This document shows, piece by piece, positions 54,808-63,429 of a DNA stretch of 64,000 nucleotides (its first letter is position 1; each line of letters starts with the position of its first letter). The stretch spans positions 1 through 64,000 of the forward strand of contig JANYAD010000043.1 of the NCBI GenBank assembly GCA_025355165.1, given 5' to 3'. The position numbers and the translations under genes were made by a program. The notes beneath the pieces are model-generated. The model saw nothing but the letters and a program-made list of their open reading frames with translations, was not told the DNA's origin and searched no databases. The stretch comes from Gammaproteobacteria bacterium (GTDB lineage Bacteria; Pseudomonadota; Gammaproteobacteria; Steroidobacterales; Steroidobacteraceae).

Positions 54808-56331
54808 ATGACCGTCATCCGCGAAGCCGATGTGATTACGAGCGTCGCCGACGCTCTGCAATATATTTCCTACTACCACACGCCGGATTTCATCCGCGCA
54901 ATGGGGCGTGCGTACGAAATGGAACAAAGTCCCTCGGCCCGCGATGCCATCGCGCAGATTCTTACCAATTCGCGCATGTGCGCCGAGGGCCATCGGCCGA
55001 TCTGCCAAGACACCGGAATCGTGGTGGTATTCGTCAAGGTGGGCATGGGGGTGTCCTGGGATGCCACCTCGGATCTCGAATGCATGATCAATGCGGGCGT
55101 GCGCCGCGCCTATCTCGACCCGCAAAACAAGCTGCGCGCTTCCATCGTTGCGGATCCCGCATTCAATCGCGGCAACACCCGCGATAACACACCGGCCGTC
55201 ATCCACACCGAAATCGTCGCCGGTGATCGGGTTGAAATTACGCTGGCTGCGAAAGGCGGCGGATCGGAAAACAAGTCCATGTTCGCGATGTTGAATCCGT
55301 CGGATTCCGTCGCCGATTGGGTGCTCGATCGAGTGCCTGAGATGGGGGCAGGGTGGTGTCCGCCCGGAATGCTCGGCATTGGCATCGGGGGCAGCGCGGA
55401 GAAGGCCATGCTGCTGGCGAAGAAATCGCTCATGGAACCGATCGACATCGGCGAGCTGCTGGCGCGCGGGCCGAACACACCCTTGGAGAAATTGCGGCTG
55501 GAAATCTACCGGCGTGTGAACGAACTCGGTATCGGAGCCCAGGGCTTAGGCGGGCTCACCACCGTGCTCGATGTCAAGATTCTGGATTATCCCACTCATG
55601 CGGCATCACTGCCGGTCGCGGTGATTCCGAATTGCGCGGCGACACGGCACATTCACTTCACCTTGGACGGTACAGGTCCTGCCGTGCTGATACCGCCGGA
55701 TTTAAATTCATGGCCGAAGGTACAGTGGCGCGCGGATGCCGCGGCGCGCCGCGTCTCGCTCGATGATTTGACCAAACAGCAAATCGCCGCCTGGAAACCC
55801 GGCGAGCGGTTGCTTTTGTCGGGGAAGCTTCTGACCGGTCGCGATGCCGCGCACAAGCGCATCTGCGCTTTGATCGAGGCCGGCAAGCCACTGCCCGAGG
55901 GCTTGGATTTCAACGGCCGCGTCATCTATTACGTCGGCCCTGTCGACCCGGTGGGCAGCGAAGTGGTAGGACCGGCAGGGCCGACCACGGCCAATCGCAT
56001 GGATCGATTCACCGACACCATGCTGGGCAGGGCTGGACTATTGGCGATGATCGGAAAGGCCGAGCGCGGACCTGAAACGATCGCGTCGATCGCAAAGCAC
56101 CGTTCCGCCTACCTGATTGCCGTGGGCGGAGCGGCGTTCCTGGTGTCAAATGCCATTCGCGCCAGCCGCGTCGTGGCGTTTGCGGAACTGGGCATGGAAG
56201 CGGTATACGAATTCGAGGTCAAGGACATGCCGGTTACGGTGGCCGTGAGCGCGGAGGGCGAATCGGTGCACGACCTAGGGCCCGCCAAATGGGCGGGCAA
56301 ATTCTCCCGCATCCCCATCATTGTCGAATAG
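54808..56331 (+). CDS. Fumarate hydratase class I (4Fe-4S)
   Basis: A 507-residue iron-sulfur fumarase. Three cysteines fit the cluster ligands: in RPICQDTGIVVVF, in MGAGWCPPGMLG and in VIPNCAATRHIHF. Other landmarks are NRGNTRDNTPAVIHTE and GPTTANRMDRFTDTMLG. It hydrates fumarate to malate in the TCA cycle and is oxygen-sensitive. Length matches the single-chain class I enzymes (E. coli FumA is 548). The ATG at 54808 begins MTVIREADVI; the frame stays open upstream through the divergent peptidase gene, where it is a shadow. Confidence 0.95.
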   Translation: MTVIREADVITSVADALQYISYYHTPDFIRAMGRAYEMEQSPSARDAIAQILTNSRMCAEGHRPICQDTGIVVVFVKVGMGVSWDATSDLECMINAGVRRAYLDPQNKLRASIVADPAFNRGNTRDNTPAVIHTEIVAGDRVEITLAAKGGGSENKSMFAMLNPSDSVADWVLDRVPEMGAGWCPPGMLGIGIGGSAEKAMLLAKKSLMEPIDIGELLARGPNTPLEKLRLEIYRRVNELGIGAQGLGGLTTVLDVKILDYPTHAASLPVAVIPNCAATRHIHFTLDGTGPAVLIPPDLNSWPKVQWRADAAARRVSLDDLTKQQIAAWKPGERLLLSGKLLTGRDAAHKRICALIEAGKPLPEGLDFNGRVIYYVGPVDPVGSEVVGPAGPTTANRMDRFTDTMLGRAGLLAMIGKAERGPETIASIAKHRSAYLIAVGGAAFLVSNAIRASRVVAFAELGMEAVYEFEVKDMPVTVAVSAEGESVHDLGPAKWAGKFSRIPIIVE

Positions 56332-56769
56332 CCGTTTTTGCATCAACAGCGCCGCGCCGAAACGGGTATCGAAGCTGCCCACGATGGTGAAACCACAGGC
56401 AAGATAGAACTGCTTCGCGTGCGTGTTGCCAACGACATGCAAGGAACGCGAGCCTGCCGTTCGCGCAGCCTCTGAGCAGTGCTCGAGCAGGGCGCGTCCC
56501 ACGCCGCGCCGTTGATGGACGGGATCGACGAACAGCGCGTCGAGGTCGGTGTCGCCATCATCGCGGGGCAAAATGGCGGTAAAGCCGACGATCTTGCCAT
56601 CCTGCTCCAGCACGAACACGCCGCCGGCTCGGATCTGCTCCACCGGCATGTCGATGCTGTCGGGATGGCGCAGCAGCGCTTCGCGGTCCCCTTTGTTGCC
56701 GAGCGATGCGCGCAGCTGTAGCGCCTCCAAAGTTTTGCGTTCGGCAGCGAGTGCGCGGCGAATAGTCAC
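56275..56769 (-). CDS. GNAT-family N-acetyltransferase
   Basis: About 164 residues. The GNAT acetyl-CoA-binding motif A is visible in LFVDPVHQRRGVGRALLEHC, with FVLEQDGKIVGFTAILPRDD before it and FYLACGFTIVGSF (motif B) after it. The acceptor substrate is unknown. The gene overlaps the fumarase 3' end by 57 bases in the opposite direction. The start is uncertain: GTG 56769 (VTIRRALAAE) matches family length, while ATG 56826 adds 19 residues overlapping the next gene. Confidence 0.87.
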   Translation of the reverse strand: MTIRRALAAERKTLEALQLRASLGNKGDREALLRHPDSIDMPVEQIRAGGVFVLEQDGKIVGFTAILPRDDGDTDLDALFVDPVHQRRGVGRALLEHCSEAARTAGSRSLHVVGNTHAKQFYLACGFTIVGSFDTRFGAALLMQKRLFDNDGDAGEFARPFGGP

Positions 56770-56807
56770 CGGTGGACTATACCCGTTCGCCGCGGGCGTA
56801 AATCCCC

Positions 56808-57497
56808 TCAGAATTTTATTGAGCACCCGTAAGGCCTGGTTATCGCGCGAGGCGCTGCATGTCCTTGGACAACGGCCATCATCGCATCTTTGAGATACGG
56901 CTCTGCGCGTCCGATGTCCGATTCATCCGACGTCGCGACGCTGTCCATGCCGCCCATGTACTGAAGAACCCCGTTGGGATCGATGACGAACATGTGCGGC
57001 GTCGTCTTCGCCGCGTACACACGGGCGAGCGCACCCGCGGGGTCCAATAGCACCGCGCTCGGAACGGCCTTGCGCGACTGCGTCAGGGCGTCGGCGCCGG
57101 CACCGTTGAGGTAGCCCTGCTTGCCGGGCGCAGAGGAAATCACGGTGAGCCAGACGATGCCGTTCTCGCGCGCAAGCCTCTGCACACTTTGCATGTTGCC
57201 GCTGTTGTAGTGCTTGCGCGTGTAAGGGCAATCGGCATTGGTCCATTCCAACACCACGGTCTTGCCCCGGTAATCACCCAACCGAACCCGGTTGCTCTCG
57301 CTATCCAAGGCCATGAAGTCGGGAGCCGGTAAGCCGATCTGTACAGTGGTGCCTGCGGCGGAGTCGTATATGCCGATCAGACCCAACACGAGCGCAACGA
57401 TGACGGCTGCGGCCATGATGCCCGTGCGCTCCTGCTCCGAAGCGCCGGGCGATCGGGGTGCACTTTTCGGTGAGGCGGTTGAGGCATTGCGGCTCAT
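56808..57497 (-). CDS. Membrane-anchored redoxin (AhpC/TSA-like) domain protein
   Basis: A 229-residue protein. A membrane anchor (GIMAAAVIVALVLGLIGIYD) is followed by a thioredoxin-fold redoxin domain: IGLPAPDFMALDSESNRVRL, VVLEWTNADCPYTRKHYNSG and TPHMFVIDPNGVLQYMGGMD. The active-site stretch is DCPYT, so only one cysteine stands where thioredoxins have CxxC. The protein ends in RPYGCSIKF, a second conserved cysteine of this subfamily. It may act in periplasmic thiol chemistry; the exact role is unknown. The gene is divergent from mnmG. Confidence 0.85.
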   Translation of the reverse strand: MSRNASTASPKSAPRSPGASEQERTGIMAAAVIVALVLGLIGIYDSAAGTTVQIGLPAPDFMALDSESNRVRLGDYRGKTVVLEWTNADCPYTRKHYNSGNMQSVQRLARENGIVWLTVISSAPGKQGYLNGAGADALTQSRKAVPSAVLLDPAGALARVYAAKTTPHMFVIDPNGVLQYMGGMDSVATSDESDIGRAEPYLKDAMMAVVQGHAAPRAITRPYGCSIKF

Positions 57498-57624
57498 ACG
57501 GCTCCGGGATTTTCTAGCCTGTTAGGACTTAGTGCCGAAGATGGGTGCAATGGTTCCCTGGTGATTTTTTGAGCATAGGATTAGAGTACGCGCCCCTGTC
57601 AAAAAACCAAGCAGATTCAGCCTG

Positions 57625-59511
57625 ATGCGTTTTTCCCAGCAATACGAGGTCATCGTGATCGGCGGCGGCCATGCCGGCACCGAAGCCGCCCTTGCGGCCG
57701 CACGCATCGGGGCCCGTACGCTGCTGCTGACGCACAGTATCGAAACATTGGGGCAGATGAGCTGCAATCCCGCCATTGGCGGTATCGGCAAAGGTCACCT
57801 GGTCAAAGAAATCGACGCGCTTGGCGGTGCCATGGCGCGTGCGACCGACCAAGCGGGCATACAGTTCCGAACTTTGAACGCCAGCAAGGGACCCGCCGTG
57901 CGTGCGACCCGCGCGCAGGCGGACCGGCAATTGTACCGCCGCGCTATTCGCCGCATGCTCGAATCGCAGGATCATTTGACGCTCTTTCAGCAAGAGGCGG
58001 CTGATTTGGTGCTCGAGGGCGACCGGGTGGTGGGCGTCATCACCCAGAGCGGCATCGAATTTCGGTCCCGGGCCGTGGTGCTGACGGTGGGCACTTTTTT
58101 GGGCGGAAAAATTCACGTCGGGCTCCAGAGCCATCCCGGCGGCCGGGCGGGCGATGCGCCCTCCACGCGCCTCGCGGCGCGCCTCAGGGAATTGAAGTTG
58201 CGGGTGGGGCGCTTGAAAACGGGCACCCCCCCACGGATCGACGGGCGCAGCATCGATTTTTCCTTGCTGCGCGAGCAGCACAGCGATGAGCCGCGGCCGG
58301 TGTTTTCCTATCTCGGAACGCGCGCCATGCATCCGCGCCAGATGCCCTGCCATATCACCGCCACCAATCAGCGCACCCACGACATCATTCGTGCCGCGAC
58401 CGCACGCTCGCCCTTGTTCACCGGTTTGATCGAGGGGGTGGGCCCACGCTACTGCCCCTCGGTTGAGGACAAGGTGGTGCGCTTCGCCGACAAGCAATCG
58501 CATCAAATCTTCGTCGAACCGGAAGGCTTGGACACGCACGAGATCTATCCGAACGGCATCTCCACCAGCTTGCCTTTCGATGTGCAGCAAGAATTCGTGC
58601 GCAGCATCGCCGGATTCGAGCAAGCGCACATTACGCGGCCGGGCTATGCCATCGAGTACGATTTTTTCGATCCGCGCGATTTGAAAACCAGCCTGGAAAG
58701 CAAGTTCCTGCTGGGTCTTTATTTCGCAGGCCAGATCAACGGAACCACCGGCTATGAGGAAGCGGCCGCTCAGGGTCTGATTGCCGGAACCAACGCCGCG
58801 CGGCAGGGGCGCGAGGCCTGGTGTCCGAAGCGCAGCGAAGCGTATATCGGCGTGCTGGTGGATGATTTGATCACGCGGGGTGTATCGGAGCCTTACCGCA
58901 TGTTCACCAGCCGCGCCGAGTACCGCCTGTCCTTGCGCGAAGACAATGCGGATTTGCGTCTCACCGAACACGGACGCGCGTTGGGATTGGTGGATGATGA
59001 GCGGTGGGAGTTCTTTCAGCGCAAGCGCGCCCTGGTCGAGTCGGAGATCGACCGGCTGCGGCGTGCCGTGGTTCAGCCTGCCGAGGTCGATGCGGAATTG
59101 CTCGACAAGCTCAAGGCCCCGCTGCTGCGCGAGGCCCATGCCTTCGATTTGCTGCGCCGGCCCGAGCTCTCGTACGACGACCTAGGATGCGCGGCGCCCG
59201 GTCCGGCAGCCGACTGGCACGACGAGCGGGTGAGCGAGCAAGTAAAATTACAGGTTGAGGTGCAGGCGAAATACGCGGGTTATTTGAAACGCCAGAGCGA
59301 TGAGATCGAGCGGCATTTGAAGCACGAGGAGCTACGGCTGCCCACTGACATCGATTACTCGCAGGTCTCGGGCCTGTCCAACGAAGCGCGCCAGCGCCTT
59401 TGCGATGTGCGGCCGGAAACTTTGGGCCAAGCCGCGCGCATTCCAGGCCTCACACCCGCCGCGGTGTCGCTGCTGCTGGTGCACTTGAAGAAACCCGATC
59501 GCGCAGCTTGA
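57625..59511 (+). CDS. mnmG: tRNA uridine-5-carboxymethylaminomethyl modification enzyme MnmG
   Basis: A 628-residue FAD enzyme. The N-terminal FAD motif is [15 protein letters not shown], followed by [20 protein letters not shown], the conserved GLKTGTPPR-like [12 protein letters not shown], and [19 protein letters not shown]. The C-terminal helical part ends in [15 protein letters not shown]. With MnmE it installs cmnm5 at U34 of tRNA. A long open frame on the opposite strand (57529-59139) is its antisense shadow. rsmG, the usual next gene, is 3.9 kb downstream. Confidence 0.97.
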   Translation: MRFSQQYEVIVIGGGHAGTEAALAAARIGARTLLLTHSIETLGQMSCNPAIGGIGKGHLVKEIDALGGAMARATDQAGIQFRTLNASKGPAVRATRAQADRQLYRRAIRRMLESQDHLTLFQQEAADLVLEGDRVVGVITQSGIEFRSRAVVLTVGTFLGGKIHVGLQSHPGGRAGDAPSTRLAARLRELKLRVGRLKTGTPPRIDGRSIDFSLLREQHSDEPRPVFSYLGTRAMHPRQMPCHITATNQRTHDIIRAATARSPLFTGLIEGVGPRYCPSVEDKVVRFADKQSHQIFVEPEGLDTHEIYPNGISTSLPFDVQQEFVRSIAGFEQAHITRPGYAIEYDFFDPRDLKTSLESKFLLGLYFAGQINGTTGYEEAAAQGLIAGTNAARQGREAWCPKRSEAYIGVLVDDLITRGVSEPYRMFTSRAEYRLSLREDNADLRLTEHGRALGLVDDERWEFFQRKRALVESEIDRLRRAVVQPAEVDAELLDKLKAPLLREAHAFDLLRRPELSYDDLGCAAPGPAADWHDERVSEQVKLQVEVQAKYAGYLKRQSDEIERHLKHEELRLPTDIDYSQVSGLSNEARQRLCDVRPETLGQAARIPGLTPAAVSLLLVHLKKPDRAA

Positions 59512-59617
59512 AGCCGGGGGCCTGTTTTTTAGTGCGCGGCCTGCCTAAAGTGGCATTTTGCCCGGCCACTCTTTAACATCAGCGCACTTCATTGATCTCA
59601 AAGGTTCGGAGAACTAG

Positions 59618-60247
59618 ATGCTTTTTCGATTGAACCCTTTAGCCTGCCTAGGCGTGGCACTGACTTTAGGCCTGTCCATGGGCGCGCATGCCGCGGGTGA
59701 CAGGGAGCTGGGAGAGAAAAAATTTTACACTTGCTACGGCTGCCATGGGGTAGTCGATTACAAGAATGCCTACCCCGACTACAGCGTGCCGAAACTGCGT
59801 CACCAAAATGCGGCGTATTTGATAACGGCATTGAAGGAATATCGAGAGAGCTCCAGACCGCACGCCACCATGCACGCGCAGGCGGCCTCCTTGTCGGATG
59901 AGGATATCGAAGACATCGCCGCCTACCTACAGGGCGCCGACTCGGTAAAACCCAGCGCAAGTACCGCGGCCAAGGCGCCGAAGCAGGTAGCTGCGTGCGG
60001 CGCATGCCACGGCGAGAATGGTCTTGGTGTCGAGGCGCCCCTGAATCCCAAGCCACCGGTGCTGGCGGGACAACATGAGGACTATCTTGAACAGGCTTTG
60101 ACCGCGTACCGCAATGGCCGCCGCAAGAATGTCGTCATGAACGGCATGGCGCAGCTGTTGACCACCGAGGAGGACGTAAAAATTGCCGCCGCCTACTTCG
60201 CCAATCTCCCATCGCCGCTGACCACCGCGACCACCGACAGCAAATAA
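59618..60247 (+). CDS. Di-haem cytochrome c (c4-like)
   Basis: A 209-residue periplasmic protein with a signal peptide (LACLGVALTLGLSMGAHAA) and two cytochrome c domains. The haem-binding motifs are CYGCH (near residue 39) and CGACH (near residue 127), with methionines in each half (THAxM-like RPHATMHAQ and VVMNGMAQ). The layout fits a c4-type electron carrier, donating electrons to a terminal oxidase. It lies between mnmG and an S9 peptidase gene on the opposite strand. Confidence 0.92.
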   Translation: MLFRLNPLACLGVALTLGLSMGAHAAGDRELGEKKFYTCYGCHGVVDYKNAYPDYSVPKLRHQNAAYLITALKEYRESSRPHATMHAQAASLSDEDIEDIAAYLQGADSVKPSASTAAKAPKQVAACGACHGENGLGVEAPLNPKPPVLAGQHEDYLEQALTAYRNGRRKNVVMNGMAQLLTTEEDVKIAAAYFANLPSPLTTATTDSK

Positions 60248-60262
60248 CTTTACCGCGGGTCT

Positions 60263-62209
60263 CTACTGGCGCAGCGCCATCAGGAACTGCGCGAAGGTCT
60301 CGTAATAGGCATCGCGGTTCGACTTCTTGCGATACCCGTGGCCCTCGTCCGCCGCCAGCAAGTACCACACCTCGCGGCCCTTAGCGCGCAATCGGTAGAC
60401 GATTTGCTCGGCTTCCGACACCGGGACTCGCGGATCATTTTTGCCATGCACGACCAGCAGCGGTCGGGTAATCCGATCGGCGTTGGTTAGTGGCGAGACG
60501 CGCCTCAAGAAAATGCGCATGTCCGGATCGCGCTCATCCCCATATTCGGCGCGCCGCTGGTTCTGTCGATAAGGGGCGGTGTTAGTGAGAAAACTCACAA
60601 AGTCGGCAATGCCGGACACGTCCACGCCGCCGCTCAGTCGATCGCCGTAATTGACCATTGTCGCCAGACTCAAATAGCCGCCGTACGAGCCGCCCGCAAC
60701 CACCACATGCTTGGCGTCGAAACTGCCCTGCATTTCAATCCACACCAGCATGGCGCCTACGTCCTTCACGGCATCCTCGCGCAGCATGCCGTTGTCGAGT
60801 GCCATGTAGGTTTTGCCGTAGCCGGATGAGCCACGTACGTTGGGTGCGATCACCGCGAAGCCCAGCTCGTTGACCACAAACTGGATCCAAGGATCGAAGC
60901 CCGGACGGAACTGAGATTCGGGGCCGCCGTGCAAGGTAATGAGCACGGGGTGGGGACCGGGCTTAGTCGGTTCGTAGGTATACAACGGGATTTGGCGCGC
61001 CTTACCCTCGACTCGATCGAATGTCGGAAACGCTTTGAGTGTCGGCAGCACGAATTTGGACAGATCGATCGGTCCTGCCTCGCTGCGGGTCCAGGGTTGC
61101 AGCCGATTTTCGGCGATGTCCAATACATAAGCGTCCCGTGGCTGATTGGGCGCCGCAAATGCGAAAGCCAAGCGCTTGTCCTCGGCATCAAAGCTCAAGG
61201 AGCCGATGATTCCCGCGGCAGGAAGACGCGGCGGCGCGAGCTCTTGATGCGTGCGCAAATCAAGGAGATTGAGCTTGGTGGCGCCTGCTTCGTTGCTGAC
61301 GAAGGCCAGGTAGTGCCCGTCGCGTGAAATGGCCAATTCCTCAACATCCCACGGAATGTGGCCGGAAATCACCGTCCTGTCGTTGTTGTAAAGGCCCACA
61401 TAGCGCAGCCGTTCGGATTCCCCGTCTCGATCCGAGATCAGATACACGCCTTGACCGTCGCGTGAAAATTTTCCCGAAACGATGCCTGCTTTCGTAGGCG
61501 AGGGGTCCACCTCTCGCTTTAGCCCGGAATTCAGATCAACGACGTACAAGTAGCTCTCGGCGACGGAGATCTCTTTCAACACGAGCAGCTTGGAATCATC
61601 GGGCGACCAATCGAGCACCAACCATGCGGCCCCGCTCGAATCGGCGGTCAACGCGAGCCGCGGCAAGGCCCCGGATTCCGGATCGACGAGAGCGATGTCG
61701 TAGCTACGGCCGTCTCGAGCGGTGCTGAAGAAGGCGACTTCTCGGCCGCTGTTCGACCAAATCGGCGCGCCGTTCAAGGATTTGCCGTCCGTCAGCAGTT
61801 TCGCCGGCTCGCCAACGCGCTGATAGTAAAGCTGCGCCTTCTCGTTGCCGCCTTCGTCCGCAAGATACACGTAGGCGCTGCGAGCGGGATCCGGCGAAAA
61901 CGCCGCTTGAGTGACCGGCTCGTGCAGAAACGTCAATTGACGGCGGGCGCCGTTTGCCTGGTCAACCAGGTGCAGCTGATCGACTTCGCCGAAGCGCGTG
62001 GCGATCAGCAGTTGTCCCTTGGGCGACCAACCGAGCGGCGTTGCCTGTCGCGCGTTGAGATAGCCCTGTAATTTTTCCGTCAGAATCGCAGATGGCTGCG
62101 GGATGTTGTCGAAAGTCAAATTGCCTCGTTCGGTGCGCGGGGCAGCGAGCAGCGGGCAATCGGCCAATGTGCACAAGAGCAGCAACAACGCTAAATAAAT
62201 TCGGTTCAA
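60263..62209 (-). CDS. S9 family peptidase (prolyl oligopeptidase-type), exported
   Basis: A 648-residue protein. A signal peptide (IYLALLLLLCTLADCPLLA) is followed by a beta-propeller (about residues 40-390, with repeats such as FSPDPARSAYVYLADEGGNE and DWSPDDSKLLVLKEI) and a C-terminal alpha/beta-hydrolase domain. The nucleophile lies in VVAGGSYGGYLSLATM, the acid in VHGKNDPRVPVSEAEQI and the histidine in DEGHGYRKKSNRD. It probably cleaves short peptides in the periplasm, in line with several other exported peptidases in this window. Confidence 0.94.
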   Translation of the reverse strand: MNRIYLALLLLLCTLADCPLLAAPRTERGNLTFDNIPQPSAILTEKLQGYLNARQATPLGWSPKGQLLIATRFGEVDQLHLVDQANGARRQLTFLHEPVTQAAFSPDPARSAYVYLADEGGNEKAQLYYQRVGEPAKLLTDGKSLNGAPIWSNSGREVAFFSTARDGRSYDIALVDPESGALPRLALTADSSGAAWLVLDWSPDDSKLLVLKEISVAESYLYVVDLNSGLKREVDPSPTKAGIVSGKFSRDGQGVYLISDRDGESERLRYVGLYNNDRTVISGHIPWDVEELAISRDGHYLAFVSNEAGATKLNLLDLRTHQELAPPRLPAAGIIGSLSFDAEDKRLAFAFAAPNQPRDAYVLDIAENRLQPWTRSEAGPIDLSKFVLPTLKAFPTFDRVEGKARQIPLYTYEPTKPGPHPVLITLHGGPESQFRPGFDPWIQFVVNELGFAVIAPNVRGSSGYGKTYMALDNGMLREDAVKDVGAMLVWIEMQGSFDAKHVVVAGGSYGGYLSLATMVNYGDRLSGGVDVSGIADFVSFLTNTAPYRQNQRRAEYGDERDPDMRIFLRRVSPLTNADRITRPLLVVHGKNDPRVPVSEAEQIVYRLRAKGREVWYLLAADEGHGYRKKSNRDAYYETFAQFLMALRQ

Positions 62210-62284
62210 TTCGGTTCTCCAGATGTGGGAACGAGCCAGATGACAAGCGCAGCTCGCTGTGATGCGTTACCTGCTCAGAGGCCG

Positions 62285-62310
62285 GCGGCGCATGTAAAGA
62301 TCTGCGCCGC
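62285..62310. repeat. Perfect inverted repeat between divergent genes
   Basis: GCGGCGCA (62285-62292) and TGCGCCGC (62303-62310) form an eight-base perfect inverted repeat with a ten-base spacer, in the 280-base gap between the S9 peptidase start and the next plus-strand gene. There is no T-run, so it is not an intrinsic terminator. It could be an operator or a chance GC-rich palindrome. No other gene is convincing in this gap. Confidence 0.4.
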
Positions 62311-62489
62311 ATCCCGCACCAAGTTAATATTAGAACATGACAAGCGTCCCGCGAAGCCATCGGATTGGCGCCTGTCCGAACGGGGCTTTGCGCCGGGTGC
62401 CGGATCGCTGGGTCGAGGCGGTGGAAGCGCACCGATCGCTGTGAATAGCGGCTGGCAGCGCAGTGAAGTGTTCTCACACGGCGAGGATA

Positions 62490-62873
62490 ATGCGATCGAT
62501 GGCGGGCTTCGAGCATTTAATTGAATCGTACGACGTCGCGGATCTCCTCGACGACATTGCGAGCGCCGACCCGCCCGCTTATTTGCGTCGCTGTTTTGCT
62601 GAAGGCTGCTCCGCGCCTAAGCTGTCCTGGCCTCGTGTTCAGCAATTGGCTGTGTGCGGTATGGTGCTCGATGCCATCATCCACGATCGAGATTACGGAT
62701 TCTTTGAACATGAGCTCGTTTCGGATTGGCGCATGCACTACGCCAAGGCTTGCTCTGGGCTGAGGCAAACGGCACTGCAGGCTTTGAGGCGCGTGCTCGC
62801 GGGAGCCGAGGCCGGGGCTGGCGAGGCCGCGGCTGAGTTGGAAACTCTCGTCAAACGGCTGTCTGAGGTCTGA
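62490..62873 (+). CDS. Uncharacterised helical protein
   Basis: A 127-residue protein (MRSMAGFEHLIESYDVADLL...), predicted mostly alpha-helical. It contains a cysteine pair in LRRCFAEGCSAPKLSW, the stretch GMVLDAIIHDRDYGFFEHEL, and an alanine/glutamate-rich C-terminal helix (GAEAGAGEAAAELETLVKRL). I do not recognise it. ATG 62490 follows GAGG closely; 62499 and 62463 are other options. It precedes the lipoprotein and rsmG, with the next start immediately after its stop, so it probably belongs to the rsmG transcript. Confidence 0.6.
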   Translation: MRSMAGFEHLIESYDVADLLDDIASADPPAYLRRCFAEGCSAPKLSWPRVQQLAVCGMVLDAIIHDRDYGFFEHELVSDWRMHYAKACSGLRQTALQALRRVLAGAEAGAGEAAAELETLVKRLSEV

Positions 62874-63425
62874 ATGAATGGTAGGCAGGTGCGGTCCCGA
62901 CGGGTGGTGGCGGCGGGCGTTGCGCTGATGGCGGTGGCATGCGCAGCGCCTGCACCTAAACCGGCGCCGCCGACCGCACCTCTCCCGTTGGATGCTTCAT
63001 ACGATTGGCATGCGCTTCTCATCGCTCCTTTCGGCAGCTCCCTCAAAGAGTTTCCTTCGGCAATTCATGAGGTTTTTTTGTTTCGCGACCAGGCGCCCGG
63101 CCCACCCGTCCACGATGAACCGGAGTGCTACGCAGTCGAGAGGGAGGTGCCGCGATTCATGGCGCGTTCGCCAGCCGAGTACCTGGTGTGCTTCACGCAC
63201 GATCGATTGTCGCGCATCGAAGCAACCGTGCAGCTGGCGCAGACGGAATCCGCGCAAATATTCGACGATGCCTGCGGCTTATGGACCAAGAGCGCGGCGG
63301 CGGGAGACCGCACCTGCAATGGCGCAGATGGCACCATTACCTTCGCCGCGCATCTTGAGAGCGACGCCGATGCGGCGGGTGCGCAGCTGGTCATTCAACT
63401 CGACTCCGAGCCCTTGGATCGGTAA
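62874..63425 (+). CDS. Putative lipoprotein
   Basis: A 183-residue protein with an N-terminal basic stretch and a lipobox-like ALMAVAC, so lipidation of the cysteine near residue 23 is likely. A proline-rich linker (PAPKPAPPTAPLPLD) follows, then a domain with several cysteines (ECYAVEREVPRF, YLVCFTHDRLSRIEATV, DDACGLWTKS). I do not recognise the domain. It starts directly after the upstream stop (TGAATG) and ends five bases before rsmG. Confidence 0.62.
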   Translation: MNGRQVRSRRVVAAGVALMAVACAAPAPKPAPPTAPLPLDASYDWHALLIAPFGSSLKEFPSAIHEVFLFRDQAPGPPVHDEPECYAVEREVPRFMARSPAEYLVCFTHDRLSRIEATVQLAQTESAQIFDDACGLWTKSAAAGDRTCNGADGTITFAAHLESDADAAGAQLVIQLDSEPLDR

Positions 63426-63429
63426 ATCC

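Noticed and set aside
57529-59139. A 536-codon open frame antisense to mnmG
   Set aside because: It is the complementary frame of a high-GC gene, arginine- and glycine-rich, with no domain or ribosome-binding site.
62225-62524. A 99-codon open frame upstream of the small helical protein
   Set aside because: Composition is random-looking, it overlaps the better-supported frame at 62490, and no homology pattern is visible.
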